Positions 10,301-22,974 of a stretch of 64,000 bases of DNA are shown piece by piece. Source of the stretch: Halocaridina rubra (Eukaryota > Arthropoda > Malacostraca > Decapoda > Atyidae); NCBI GenBank assembly GCA_037179515.1, contig JAXCGZ010019180.1, forward strand, positions 1 to 64,000, in the 5' to 3' direction. Both the position numbers and the translations under genes were made by a program. How positions within the stretch are numbered: the stretch's first letter is position 1; each line of letters starts with the position of its first letter. Under the pieces are notes generated by a model. That model ran no database searches. It was not told the DNA's origin and saw only the letters and a list, made by a program, of their open reading frames with translations.

Positions 10301-12126
10301 CTGACAATTATGTGCTAAATGTTGATGGCAATAACCGGAAATACCACATTAACCAGCTGAAGCTTTATTGTGAGGACCCAGAGGCCCACAGGGATCCTGC
10401 GCTGGCGCTCCCAGCAACCCCTATAGATGCCTCAAGCATCAACAGAACCTCCGAGGCTGCAGCAACACAGGTGCTCCATTATAGCCACCCCTTACTTCCT
10501 ATATTGGAATACTCCACCCTTGCAGTGGAGACAGACTTACGGGAGTGGAGTTTTTCTGAAGAAGCCCCTCTGGCCACAGCCACCGCCCTTGCAATTGAAG
10601 ACATAAGCTTAGCTTTTGATGATGGTAAGGATCCTGCCATTCCCACACACCGAAAAGAAAGTGTGAGTAATTGTATTATTAACTCCAGACTGCAACCGAG
10701 TCAACGAGAACAGCTGAACAAGCTATTAGAGGACTATGGGAAGGTCTTCAACGACCTCCCAGGCATTACCACTACCCTTGAGCATCATGTCAGATTGACT
10801 GACCCAGAGCCATTTCGGCATTCCTATGGTCTTCCCCACCAGCTGTCCTTACGGCTGAAGGAAGATCTTGACACTTGGGTCCGCCTCGGAATAGTTGAAA
10901 AGAGCATTTCGCCTTGGTGTTCGCCGTTACTGGCAGTGCTTAAGCGAGATGGCAGTCACAGGTTCTGCCTTGACTGTCGTAAGCTTAACTCCCGTACCAT
11001 CTTTGATGGAGAGCCCATTGCTGACGCCGAGCATATTTTCTCGTTGCTTTCCCAAGCCCGTTACCTGTCCAAGTTGGATTTGGCCAGTGGATTTTGGTAA
11101 GTCCCGTTGAGCGAGACTACCAAGCCTCTTACAGCTTTTTCCACAAGATATGGTCTATACCAGTTCAGGGTCATGCCTTTTGGTATGGTAAATGCCCCTG
11201 GCTGCTTCAGCAGACTCATGAGGATAGTACTACAGGATCTCGACAATGTTTCATGCTTTATAGACGACATTCTGGTGCATTCTCAGGATTGGTCATCGCA
11301 CCTCGAGACTCTCCGCAGAGTTCTCACTCGTCTGAACCAGCATGGACTTCATTTAAAGCCTTCCAAATTTGAGATTGGTTTCACACAATTGCATTATCTC
11401 GGTCACGTGGTTGGAGAAGGAGTTATGTCCCCTTTACATGACAGGGTACAAGCTATTAAGGATATGGAGAAACCTGCTACTGTCACTCAACTAAGATCAT
11501 TCCTGGGTAGTGTCGGCTACTACCAATGGTTCATTCCATACTTTAATACTATCGCTGCCCCTTTGCAGCAAATGACCTCCTCGAAGCAAAGTAAATCCTC
11601 CCCTGCCCAATGGACAGATGAAGAGGAGAGAGCATTTTTCAAGCTCCGAGAAGCATTGGCGGGTGAGCCAGTATTACAACTGGTAAACCCTGACTTTCCA
11701 TTTATCTTGCAGACCGACTCCTCAGACGAAGGCCTGGGTGCCGTGCTCTTGCAAGCCCGATCAGACAACTCAGCAGAAGTAGCTCCAGTGCGATATGCAA
11801 GCCGCAGGCTTCGCCCTGCAGAGCGAAATTACTCCACCGTGGAGAAGGAAGCTCTAGCTGCATATTGGGCCATAAAGAAATTTGAAGTCCATCTGTATGG
11901 CCAACATTTTACACTGAGAACCGACCACTGACCTCTCCTATATTTACAGACTGCAGACAAGCTAAATCCTCGTCTGAAATGGTGGGCACTTTACCTGAAT
12001 CTTTTCAAATTCACTGCCCAACATGTTCATGGCAAGGACAATGACCTTGCTGATCTACTAAGTCGACGGTCGTTACCCTCAAATGAGGAAGCTGGTGCTG
12101 TTAGCCTAAATTTGACTAGTTGGTAA
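7376..12126 (+). pseudogene. Gag-Pol of element B (Gmr1-like), broken
   Basis: The frame starts at ACCATGG (7376), a strong start context. Gag: a charged N-terminus, a capsid-like segment at about residues 92-300 that is missing from A, C and D, then a proline/histidine/lysine-rich part without zinc knuckles. Protease motif DTGANG follows, then integrase (HHCC finger, D, D, E with 35 residues between the last two), a degenerate GPY/F module (the motif reads KRLY), RT with FIDDI, and RNase H. Breaks: a frameshift near 9460 at the integrase finger, TGA at about 10122 (a tryptophan in other copies), TAA at about 11098 (glutamine in other copies) and TGA at about 11929. The key catalytic residues otherwise persist. 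No envelope gene follows. Confidence 0.92.
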
Positions 12127-12763
12127 AGATTACTTCTCTAATGTGTTGTTTATTTTTTATGTTTATCTGTTATGTCTTTAATACTGTACTGTACTTGTTT
12201 ATTTTAGCGTACAAACGTTATTCCTAACGGAAGACGAAAAAGATGAAGAATAATTTTTAGATCGTAGTTTTATATTTCCCTTTGTGGGACTCTGAAAGCC
12301 AGAACATGGCGGAAACGTTTTAGTTTAGTGTTGAATAGCTGAAACTTTTAAATCCAGTCGCCAATGTTAATGACGACGTGGTTCAAATTTTTAATTTGCG
12401 TGTACTGTATTTTATTTTTGCATATTATATTATTGCCTTCTTGCATGTGAAGCATTCATAAACTTAAATATTGATATTCACTGATATCTAATTGTGATTT
12501 AATTTTCTTGAAATTTGAATTTGATCACATTTTTTTTATGTTTTGCATGTCATTTAATGTTTTGTTTACAAGACTTGTTCACTTTTCCTAATAGAATGAT
12601 ATGTTCCAGTGGTGGATCCCATTCTTATTGTTCATTTGTTCTTTTCCATGAGAAGGATATCTCATCCCTCATAATAACACTGAAGTCACCGTAACTTCCT
12701 CTGTTCTTTTTTTGCCTTCTTTAGTAGAATTTTGCTAAACCAATATTCTCTAGAAAGAGCCTT
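12127..12763 (+). other. 3' untranslated region of element B
   Basis: About 640 bp of AT-rich sequence between the pol stop and the 3' LTR, alike in all four copies. No frame of note, so no envelope or accessory gene. A purine run at 12752-12759 is the likely polypurine tract. Confidence 0.8.
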
Positions 12764-14667
12764 TGTGACAGAGTGTTTCGCTCAAAGTAACCATAGGCTG
12801 TTAGATGCCTTATTAATTAATTTAGTAACTTAACTGTTATTTTCTAACAAAAAAAATTAATTCCCACTTCTTGACTTTTGCAAATTATGATTATTTGCAA
12901 TTTGTATTTTAGCTTATAGCTAATTTTAAATATACCTTATTTACTCTTCTTGTACGTGTAGAAGTATAGCCCCGATATAAAGGCTGCTCCTATTTTTCGT
13001 CTGCTACGAGCCAAAAACATTCTGGAGATTGTTTACCAGTAACCTAACTTTTTATTATTATTCTCGTTTTATTTTATTTGCTTCCACTTGTTGCACCTAA
13101 AAATACTGTCTCTCCCTTGCATCTCTGCTATAATTGCCTGCCAGGGACCACCACTAAAATAGTCCTTAAATGATATCAGAGCCAGTTACTGCTCTAGAAA
13201 TGTATCCTACAGATGAACTCACCAGGAGGGACAATGAGACGCTCTCCTTTGGCGCCCAAAGATCCAAGAGGCAACATCTCGCCTGAGCAGTCTAAGTTTA
13301 TTTCAAACCTTATTTACGTGGCATCTTCACAGGAATTCATCTAGCACAACAAGGTGAGGGATAGTGTATGGTAAAGCTCGTGGGTCAAGCAAATTGGTTT
13401 ATTTTCGAGAATTAGTTACATTCGTTACTGGCTAAATCTTATGGATTTTATTCTCAGATTCCATTCCCATACACACGAGATTTTGTAGATTACCAAACTG
13501 GAATCTCACATGCCAAAGTTAATTCCTTAACCTGTAAATTACAGCTGATTTACATTGCTAAGAAGTTTCTTTTCATTGAATGTGATAAACGAAAATCTCA
13601 TCCTATGAAGACTGGTTATGAGCCCGTAAAAATCTATCTCTTTTCCTAATAAATTCTAATTTCATTTCACCTCTTTCTATCATCGTAAATAAAGTGTTTT
13701 ACGTCAAAAACTCGTCAATAAAGCTATCTGTTATACAAATTGCAAATAATTAAAAGGTAGTTTTGCCCTGTTGGCTTTGCAAATATTTCCTGTTAACCAC
13801 AATTTAATGAATGCATACTGTATTTATCTTGCTAATTCTTCATATGTTGGGGATAAAGTGTTTTGAGTTATAAGTTGCAAATACCTCAAAAGGTGGTTTT
13901 GCACCCTTTTTTTCATTGCAAACAGTTCTTGATAACCAAAAGTGAATGAATACTGTATTTATCTCGTAGATTCTTCCTTTATCCTAAATAGAGTGTTTTA
14001 TCATATTAATTGTTAATCAGTAATAAGCATTGCAACTTTTGTGGTTGCCCACAATTTAAGGAATACATACAGTACTGTATTTGTCTTGCTTATTCTTCAT
14101 TTATTGTGAATATATTGTTTTCCTTTAAAACCAGTAAAGAGTTAATGGTTTTGTATGCTATTACGGTAGCATAAATATTTCTGGTTAGCTGTGAATAACC
14201 AATATATATTCATCCAGTAGAATGACATTGGAAACTCATTATATGTGTGCTCATGCTTTCAGTTTCCCATTATAAACAGTGTGTCATTTCTGTTTCTGAA
14301 ATTGCAGTGTCCTGTATTCTACTCTGCCTGTGTGACAGAGGTAATCGTCGAGTTGAGGCCAAAGTCTTGGCATACGTCCATGGTGCTGGGAAACGAAATC
14401 GTGCTCACCACCTCCGGGATTCGAGGCAGCATTTCATAAAATTTAATTTGAGAAATTTAATTCAATTCTTTTAATGTCATTGCATTTCCAAAATTAAAAG
14501 AAAGTTGAATTCTGAGTTTCATTTAACCGACTAATGGTAATAGAAATGGGGTGTTCAAGTACAAATATCTGTCCTGTCTGTAGGTGAGCTCTTAACCGAG
14601 CTCGGTACTTTGAGTCCCCTTAGTAAAACAGAATCTTAACAACACTCTACCATCCTAAACCCCAACA
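12764..14667 (+). repeat. 3' LTR of element B (1904 bp, intron-bearing)
   Basis: TGTGACAG to CCCCAACA. Intron-type segment 13354-14307 with the same GTGAGG and TTGCAG borders. Followed by the target duplication GTGGG. Confidence 0.92.
13354..14307 (+). other. Intron inside the 3' LTR of B
   Basis: 954 bp, CAAG|GTGAGG to TTGCAG|TGTCC, with the AATAAA cluster inside. Confidence 0.85.
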
Positions 14668-15939
14668 GTGGGTACTGCCATATACGCGCTCATACGCAGG
14701 CACGACCGCTATACTGTGCTTGTTCGTATTACTTACGACATTTTATTTGTGGGCACTGCCATATACGCGCTCATACGCAGGCACGACCACTATACTGTAC
14801 TTGTTCGTATTACTTACAACATTTTATTTGTGGGTACTTCCATATATGCGCTCATACGCAGGCACGACCGCTATACTGTACTTGTTTGCACTCTCAGGCA
14901 CTGGGTGCTAGTCGGTAAAATTCGTTGTTGCTCATTCCTTTCATTTGCACCATAACTGCAGGTACTGCCTCGTATTGCTGTTAAGCAGGCACGACTGCCA
15001 TTCTGTATTACCAGTGTTTCATGCACTGTTTTGCAACATTTTGTTGCTGTTGCACATGATTGTGTTGCTCATTCCTTTCATTTGCACAATAATCGTAGGT
15101 ACTGCCACATATTGCTGTTAAGCAGGCACGACTGCCATTCTGTATTACCAGTGTTTCATGCACTGTTTTGCAACATTTTGTTGCTGTTGCACTTGTGTTG
15201 CTCATTCCTTTCATTTGCACCATAACTGCAGGTACTGCCACGTATTGCTGTTAAGCAGGCACGACTGCCATTCTGTATTACCAGTGTTTCATGCACTGTT
15301 TTGCAACATTTTGTTGCTGTTGCACTTGATTGTGTTGCTCATTCCTTTCATTTGCACAATAACCGCAGGTACTGCCACGTATTGCTGTTAAGCAGGCACG
15401 ACTGCCATTCTGTATTACCAGTGTTTCATGCACTGTTTTGCAACAATTTGTTGCTGTTGCACTTGACTGTGTTGCTCATTCCTTTCATTTGCACGATTAC
15501 CGCAGGTACTGCCACATATTGCTGTTAAGCAGGCACGACTGCCATTCTGTATTACCAGTGTTTCATGCACTGTTTTGCAACATTTTGTTGCTGTTGCACT
15601 TGATTGTGTTACTCATTCCTTTCATTTGCACCATAACAGCAGGTACTGCTACATATTGCTGTTAAGCAGGCACGACTGCCATTCTGTATTACCAGTGTTT
15701 CATGCACTGTTTTGCAACATTTTGCTGCTGTTGCACTTGATTGTATTTTGAGTCACTTTTATGGTGAGATTTTGAGATCACTTTTACGTTTAAGTTTGAA
15801 CTGTGGTGTTGAATTATTTTTTTTTCTCTCATTGGTGTTGTGTGGTTCTTTCATTTTTTTTCTACTACTGTATTGTAGAGATTTGTTTTTTTTGTGTGGT
15901 TGTTTTGGCACTTCGTTATTGACTGTTTAGGAAACAAAC
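14668..15939 (+). other. Element A leader, part 2
   Basis: Begins with the right-hand GTGGG duplication (14668-14672), then resumes A's leader in the middle of the 81-bp repeat. It holds the rest of three 81-bp units (to about 14890), six 137-bp units and the short pre-gag stretch ending GAAACAAACATGG. Open frames across it start with GTG or TTG only and are not called. Confidence 0.82.
14927..15744 (+). repeat. 137-bp leader minisatellite, six units (A)
   Basis: Six tandem units starting GTTGCTCATTCC; one is about four bases short. This is the longest array of the four elements. Confidence 0.9.
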
Positions 15940-18900
15940 ATGGAAACCATCAAAACATTTGATGAGGAGCGTTACCTGGACATAATGATTGCTAGGGGTG
16001 AGAGATACGGTTTTTCCCCAAGACAGAAGCTCTTCGAATGGGCTCATGAGAAGATGGTTGAGCGCCGAGATAAGTTGGAGAAGAGAGCAAGTGATGAGGC
16101 ACAAGCACAACGTGAGGAGGCACAAGCACAACGTAAACATGAGCTTGCACTTGCTCGGCTTCGAGCGGGAATCCCACACAGTAGTCCTTTATCCGGAAAT
16201 AGAGATTACAGGAATGGGAAGCACAAGAGCCCCTCGCAGTACTTCAATCATCCAGCTCATCCTCCTCACACTCCTAAGCCTTATGACGGCCATGCACCCA
16301 CACTCAAGAAGGATGACCCGGTAAGACCTAAGCCTCAGCAGTTCAGAGGCAAAGGCCATTACTCTGCTCCACCTTCCCAGGGTTTTCAGCCAAACTCTAA
16401 GAGCCACCACGCTCCCTCACACAGCGGCGGCCCACATAGCCGTCTGGCCACTCACTCAGCCTATGTTGTGGAAACAGGGCCAGAAAGGGCCAATGAGGAT
16501 AATGCCGAGGAACCACCACACAAACTTGCCAATGTGGAATTCATTGAACATGATGATCTGGAAATGATCCCAAAATGCCTAGAAACCATAAATGGTGTGG
16601 AAGCTGAGATAGCCCTTGACACAGGGGCCAATGGCATACTTGTTGACGAGAGATTCGTCAGGGATGAAGATTTTACCAGCAAAATCGTTCATGTGCGGGT
16701 TGCTGAAGGAACACCCCAAATACGACGCTGCTGTGTCATTAACCTGGATTGTAAATACTACAAGGGAAAAGCCCCAGCTGTGGCAATGATTGGGCTTATG
16801 TACCCTGTCTTGATGGGTCGTGCACTGAACCTAGTTCCTACTTTCCAGGCCGACCTCTACCATAAGGACATTTCTCGTTATAACTTCCCTCGGGGGAAGT
16901 CACATGAAGCCATTTCAGCAGCAACTCCTGGCCTCGATGCCAAGAATATAGACGATTCTCCGACTGACTCCGTTGAGTCTGCTGCAGTCAGTACACGTAA
17001 TGTGGAACGCGGAGAGTTTCCCCCTCCTTTACCAGATGATGCACCTCTAGAGCCATTGAAGTCCCGTCCAGACTTTGCCAAATTGCAGCAAGACTGCCCC
17101 AGCCTCAAACGCTGGATGCAGCAGGCCACCGAGAGAAGGACCTTCACGGTGAGAGGAGGAGGCCAGATCACTTACGCCCTTGAAGATGGAGTACTTCGTA
17201 GGCATGTGACTATAGATGGCCACACCTTTAAACAGTTGGTGGAGCCCGCTTCGTTGCGCCGCCAGGCTATGTATGTGGCACACCATTTACCTCTGAGTGG
17301 ACACAGAGGCAAAGCAAAATCTCGGCACGTCCTTCAGAAGACTTTTGCATGGCCAAACTTGTACGCCGAGGTAGACAGATATGTAGGGTCCTGCCCTATC
17401 TGTCAATCCACCTCAACGGCACCGGTAGCAAAAGTTCCCCTGGGGATAACTAAGCTCTCAATGGAGCCATTTTCCAAGGTCGCTATTGACATATTAGGTC
17501 CTATTAATCCAGCTTCGTCCACGGGGAAACACTTCCTCCTGGTATATGTTGACTTGGCAACAAGGTACCCAGATGCAGTGCCACTGTCTTCTATCACAAC
17601 TGAAGCAGTCGCTCATGCCCTATTTGAAATCTGCTCCAGGGTTGGCTTTCCTGAGCAGGTCACTTCTGACAATGGAAGTCAGTTTACAAGTAGGCACTTT
17701 GAGGCTTTCTGTAGCCTTTTAGAAATGAAGCATATTCGTACGAGTGTCTATCATGCCCAATCAAATGGAGCATGCGAACGCTATAACGGGACATTGAAGC
17801 GATGTTTGCGCAAGCTAGTGATAGATATGCCTAGGCAGTGGGACAAATACGTCCCTGCTGCACTTTTCTCCTTCAGAGACACGCCCCACGACACCACTGG
17901 ATACTCGCCTTTCGAGCTGATTGGTCATAAGGTCAGAGGCCCAGTAGAATTCTTGGCAGAATGTTGGAATTCACCTACCATCGAAGATGACGATAGGGAC
18001 GTCCATGAGTATATTTTGAAGTTTTCGTCTCACCTCAAAAAGGCTTGGAAAACTGCACAATTAGCCATTAAGGGTCACCAGCAGACTGCCAAGCTCCTCT
18101 TTGACAAGCGTGCGCGGCGTCGTGCCCTGACACCCGGAGATCGAGCTCTGTTACTTCTTCCAACAGATACCTGCAAGCTAATGCTACGCCGGAAAGGACC
18201 GTACACTGTGGTACACCGGATGACCCCTGACAATTATGTGCTAAATGTTGATGGCAATAACCAGAAATACCACATTAACCAGCTGAAGCTTTATTGTGAG
18301 GACCCGGAGGCCCACAGGGATCCTGCGCTGGCGCTCCCAGCAACCCCTATAGATGCCCCCAGCATCAACAGAACCTCCGAGGCTGCAGCAACACAGGTGC
18401 TCCATTATAGCCACCCCTTACTTCCTATATTGGAATACTCCACCCTTGCAGTGGAGACAGACTTACGGGAGTGGAGTTTTTTGGAAGAAGCCCCTCTGGC
18501 CACAGCCACCGCCCTTGCAATTGAAGACATAAGCTTAGCTTTTGATGATGGTAAGGATCCTGCCATTCCCACACACTGAAAAGAAAGTGTGAGTAATTGC
18601 ATTATTAATTCCAGACTGCAACCGAGTCAACGGGAACAGCTGAACAAGCTATTAGAGGACTATGGGAACGTCTTCAATGACCTCCCAGGCATTACCACTA
18701 CCCTTGAGCATCATGTCAGATTGACTGACCCAGAGCCATTTCGGCATTCCTATGGTCTTCTCCACCAGCTGTCCTTACGGCTGAAGGAAGATCTTGACAC
18801 TTGGGTCCGCCTCGGAATAGTTGGAAAGAGCATTTCGCCTTGGTGTTCGCCGTTACTGGCAGTGCGTAAGCGAGATGGTAGTCACAGGTTCTGCCTTGAC

Positions 18901-20067
18901 TGTCGTAAGCTTAACTCCCGTACCATCTTTGATGGAGAGCCCATTGCTGACGCCGAGTATATTTTCTCATTGCTTTCCCAAGCCCGTTACCTGTCCAAGT
19001 TGGATTTGGCCAGTGGATTTTGGCAAGTCTCGTTGAGCGAGACTACCAAGCCTCTTACAGCTGTTTCCACAAGATATGGTCTATACCAGTTCAGGGTCAT
19101 GCCTTTTGGTATGGTAAATGCCCCTGGCTGCTTCAGCAGACTCATGAGGATAGTACTACAGGATCTCGACAATGTTTCATGCTTTATAGACGACATTCTG
19201 GTGCATTCTCAGGATTGGTCATCGCACCTCGAGACTCTCCGCAGAGTTCTCACTCGTCTGAACCAACATGGACTTCATTTAAAGCCTTGCAAATGTGAGA
19301 TTGGTTTCACACAATTGCAGTATCTCGGCCTCATGGTTGGAGAAGGAGTTATGTCCCCTTTACATGACAGGGTACAAGCTATTAAGGATATGGAGAAACC
19401 TGCTACTGTCACTCAACTGAGATCATTCCTGGGTAGTGTCGGCTACTACCAACGGTTCATTCCATACTTTAATACTATCGCTGCCCCTTTGCAGCAAATG
19501 ACCTCCTCGAAGCAAAGTAAATCCTCCCCTGTCCAATGGACAGATGAAGCAGAGAGAGCATTTTTCAAGCTCCGAGAAGCATTGGCGGGTGAGCCAGTAT
19601 TACAACTGGTAAACCCTGATTTTCCATTTATCTTGCAGACCGACGCCTCAGACGAAGGCCTGGGTGCCGTGCTCTTGCAAACCCGATCAGACAACTCAGC
19701 AGAAGTAGCTCCAGTGCGATATGCAAGCCGCAGGCTTCGCCCTGCAGAGCGAAATTACTCCACCGTGGAGAAGGAAGCTCTAGCTGCATATTGGGCCATA
19801 AAGAAATTTGAAGTCCATCTGTATGGCCAACATTTTACACTGAGAACCGACCACCAACCTCTCCTATATTTACAGACTGCAGACAAGCTAAATCTTCGCC
19901 TGAAAAGGTGGGCACTTTACCTGAATCTTTTCAAATTCACTGCCCAACATGTTCATGGCAAGGACAATGACCTTGCTGATCTACTAAGTCGACGGTCGTT
20001 ACCCTCAAATGAGGAAGCTGGTGTTGTTAGCCTAAATTTGACTAGTCAGTCAAGATTACTTCTCTGA
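15940..20067 (+). pseudogene. Gag-Pol of element A (capsid-deleted), one stop
   Basis: Open from ATG 15940 to a TGA at 18577-18579, then in frame again to 20067. N-terminal Gag has an extra EEAQAQR-type duplication and lacks the capsid-like segment kept in B. Protease DTGANG, integrase finger with CPIC, D-D-E, GPY, RT with FIDDI and RNase H are all present. The TGA replaces a CGA arginine codon in the linker between integrase and RT, and D has the same change. One tyrosine codon is deleted in the integrase (FELIGHK against FELIYGHK). The natural stop after the RNase H region is lost, adding a few codons. Otherwise this copy is remarkably intact. Confidence 0.9.
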
Positions 20068-20684
20068 TGTGTTGTTTATTTTTTATGTTTATCTTTTATG
20101 TCTTTAATACTGTACTGTACTTGTTTATTTTAGCGTACAAACGTTATTCCTAATGGAAGACGAAAAAGATGAAGAATAATTTTTTGATCGTAGTTTTATA
20201 TTTCCCTTTGTGGGACTCTGAGAGCCAGAACATGGCGGAAACATTTTAGTTTAGTGTTGAATAGCTGAAACTTTTAAATCCAGTCGCCAATGTTAATGAC
20301 GACGTGGTTCAAATTTTTAATTTGCATATACTGTATTTTTTTTGTATATTATATTATTGCCTGCTTGCATGTGAAGCATTCATAAACTTAAATATTGATA
20401 TTCACTGATATCTAATTGTGATTTAATTTTCTTGAAATTTGAATTTGATCACATTTCTTTATGTTTTGCATGTCATTTAATGTTTTGTTTACAAGACTTG
20501 TTTACTTTTCCTAATAGTATGATATGTTCCAGTGGTTGATCCCATTCTTAATGTTCATTTGTTCTTTCCATGAGAAGGATATCTCATCCCTCATAATAAC
20601 ACTGAATTCACCGTAACTTCCTCTGTTCTTTTTTAGCCTTCTGTTATAGAATTTTGCTAAATCAATATTCTCTAGAAAGGCCTT
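20068..20684 (+). other. 3' untranslated region of element A
   Basis: AT-rich, non-coding, matching 12127-12763. Purine run at 20674-20680 before the LTR. Confidence 0.8.
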
Positions 20685-22589
20685 TGTGACAGAGTGTTTC
20701 GCTCAAAGTAACCAAAGGCTGTTAGATGCTTTATTAATTAATTTAGTAACTTAACTGTTATTTTCTAACTAAAAAAATTAATTCCCACTTCTTGACTTTT
20801 GCAGATTATGATTATTTGCAATTTGTATTTTAGCTTATAGCTAATTTTAAATATACCTTATTTACTCTTCTTGTACGTGTAGAAGTATAGCCCCGATATA
20901 AAGGCTGCTTCTATTTTTCGTCTGCTACGAGCCAAAAACATTCTGGAGATTGTTTACCAGTAACCTAATTTTTCATTATTATTCTCGTTTTATTTTATTT
21001 GCTTCCACTTGTTGCACCTAAAAATACTGTCTCTCCCTTGCATCTCTGCTATAATTGCCTGCCAGGGACCACCACTAAAATAGTCCTTAAAATATATCAG
21101 CGCCAGTTACTGCTCTAGAAAATATATCCTACAGATGAACTCACCAGGAGGGACAATGAGACGCTCTCCTTTGGCGCCCAAAGATCCAAGAGGCAACATC
21201 TCGCCTGAGCAGTCTAAGTTTATTTCAAACCTTATTTACGTGGCATCTTCACAGGAATTCATCTAGCACAACAAGGTGAGGGATAGTGTATGGTGAAGCT
21301 CGTGGGTCAAGCAAATTGGTTTATTTTCGAGAATTAGTAACATTCGTTACTGGCTAAATCTTATGGATTTTATTCTCAGATTCCATTCCCATACACACGA
21401 GATTTTGTAGATTACCAAACTGGAATCTCACATGCCAAAGTTAATTCCTTAACCTGTAAATTACAGCTGATTTACATTGCTAAGAAGTTTCTTTTCATTG
21501 AATGTGATAAACGAAAATCTCATCCTCTGAAGACTGGTTATGAGCCCGTAAAAATCTATCTCTTTTCCTAATAAATTCTAATTTCATTTCACCTCTTTCT
21601 ATCATCGTAAATAAAGTGTTTTACGTCAAAAACTCGTCAATAAAGCTATTTGCTATACAAATTGCAAATAATTAAAAGGTAGTTTTGCCCTGTTGGCTTT
21701 GCAAATATTTCCTGTTAACCACAATTTAATGAATGCATACTGTATTTATCTTGCTAATTCTTCATATGTTGGGGATAAAGTGTTTTGAGTTATAAGTTGC
21801 AAATACCTCAAAAGGTGGTTTTGCACCCTTTTTTTCATTGCAAACAGTTCTTGATAACCAAAAGTGAATGAATACTGTATTTATCTCGTAGATTCTTCCT
21901 TTATCCTAAATAGAGTGTTTTACCATATTAATTGTTAATCAGTAATAAGCATTGCAACTTTTGTGGTTGCCCACAATTTAAGGAATACATACAGTACTGT
22001 ATTTGTCTTGCTTATTCTTCATTTATTGTGAATATATTGTTTTCCTTTAAAACCAGTAAAGAATTAATGGTTTTGTATGCTATTATGGTAGCATAAATAT
22101 TTCTGGTTAGCTGTGAATAACCAATATATATTCATCCAGTAGAATGACATTGGAAACTCATTATATGTGTGCTCATGCTTTCAGTTTCCCATTATAAACA
22201 GTGTGTCATTTCTGTTTCTGAAATTGCAGTGTCCTGTATTCTACTCTGCCTGTGTGACAGAGGTAATCGTCGAGTTGAGGCCAAAGTCTTGGCATACGTC
22301 CATGGTGCCGGGAAACGAAATCGTGCTCACCACCTCCGGGATTCGAGGCAGCATGTCATAAAATTTAATTTGAGAAATTTAATTCAATTCTTTTAATGTC
22401 ATTGCATTTCCAAAATTAAAAGAAAGTTGAATTCTGAGTTTCATTTAACCGACTAATGGTAATAGAGATGGGGTGTTCAAGTACAAATATCTGTCCTGTC
22501 TGTTTGTGAGCTCTTAACTGAGCTCGGTACTTTGAGTCCCCTTAGTAAAACAGAATCTTAACAACACTCCACCATCCTAAACCCCAACA
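20685..22589 (+). repeat. 3' LTR of element A (1905 bp, intron-bearing)
   Basis: TGTGACAG to CCCCAACA. Intron-type segment 21276-22229. Right flank TAGGC. Confidence 0.92.
21276..22229 (+). other. Intron inside the 3' LTR of A
   Basis: 954 bp with borders CAAG|GTGAGG and TTGCAG|TGTCC; AATAAA cluster inside. Confidence 0.85.
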
Positions 22590-22829
22590 TAGGCTACTAT
22601 GGTTATGCCTAATTGGATCCTGGATTGATGCTGCATGATTCACCTCGACTAGGCTAGTGTTGGATTTAAGCCTAGGTGCCCTGTATGATGTTGCTGCAGT
22701 TTTGGGCGCATGTTTCTTCAAGCCTAGCATACGTTTTTGCTATCCTAGCATATCGAATCATCGGTTGTTTGGGTGCTACATTAGCCTAAATGTTTGTGGA
22801 TACTGGTAATATTACAGAATAGGTCCACA
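22590..22829 (+). other. Leader of the second gypsy element
   Basis: Sequence between A's 3' LTR and the next gag start. It has several short CCTAGG/TAGGC-like motifs but no gene, and no copy of the 190-bp LTR seen at 27627, so the 5' LTR of that gypsy element probably lies beyond A, outside the window. Confidence 0.55.
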
Positions 22830-22974
22830 ATGTCGTCGTCGTTGAATCAGATTAGAATTGATTGTTTTAATCCATCGAAAATTTCCTTGGAATTATGGCT
22901 AAGCCTATTAGAGGCACATTTTAGTCATTTAAATGTCACTGAGGCTGACGAGAAAAAAAATCTCCTGCTTGTGT

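Larger units (their letters stand above)
3990..14667 (+). mobile_element. Element B: complete Gmr1-like LTR retrotransposon, capsid-bearing
   Basis: A complete insertion of 10,678 bp with LTRs 3990-5891 and 12764-14667, flanked by the 5-bp duplication GTGGG (3985-3989 and 14668-14672) in A's leader. Order: LTR, AGAT spacer, tRNA-Lys primer site, leader with minisatellites, gag-pol 7376-12126, 3' untranslated region, purine run AGAAAGAG (12752-12759), LTR. It is the only copy that keeps the capsid-like part of Gag, but pol holds stop codons and a frameshift, so it cannot make a full protein today. Confidence 0.93.
187..22589 (+). mobile_element. Element A: outer Gmr1-like LTR retrotransposon, interrupted
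   Basis: The parts that belong to A are the 5' LTR remnant 187-1239, leader 3285-3989, leader 14673-15939, gag-pol 15940-20067, 3' untranslated region to 20684 and 3' LTR 20685-22589. It is cut by element E at its left end, by a LINE at 1240-3284 and by element B at 3990-14667. The leader reads straight through B once one copy of GTGGG is removed. A purine run (AGAAAGG, 20674-20680) stands just before the 3' LTR. The right flank begins TAGGC; the matching left duplication is not in the window. Confidence 0.9.

Noticed and set aside
12127..12763. Envelope or accessory gene downstream of pol in elements A-D
   Set aside because: No frame of useful length in any of the four copies; nothing suggests a retrovirus with an envelope.
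14927..15744. CRISPR-like regular array
   Set aside because: Units are 137 bp, identical throughout with no unique spacers, and lie in the leader of a eukaryotic retrotransposon.
22590..22829. Host exon or promoter between element A and the gypsy gag
   Set aside because: It leads without break into the gag start and has no coding signal; it is most likely the gypsy leader.
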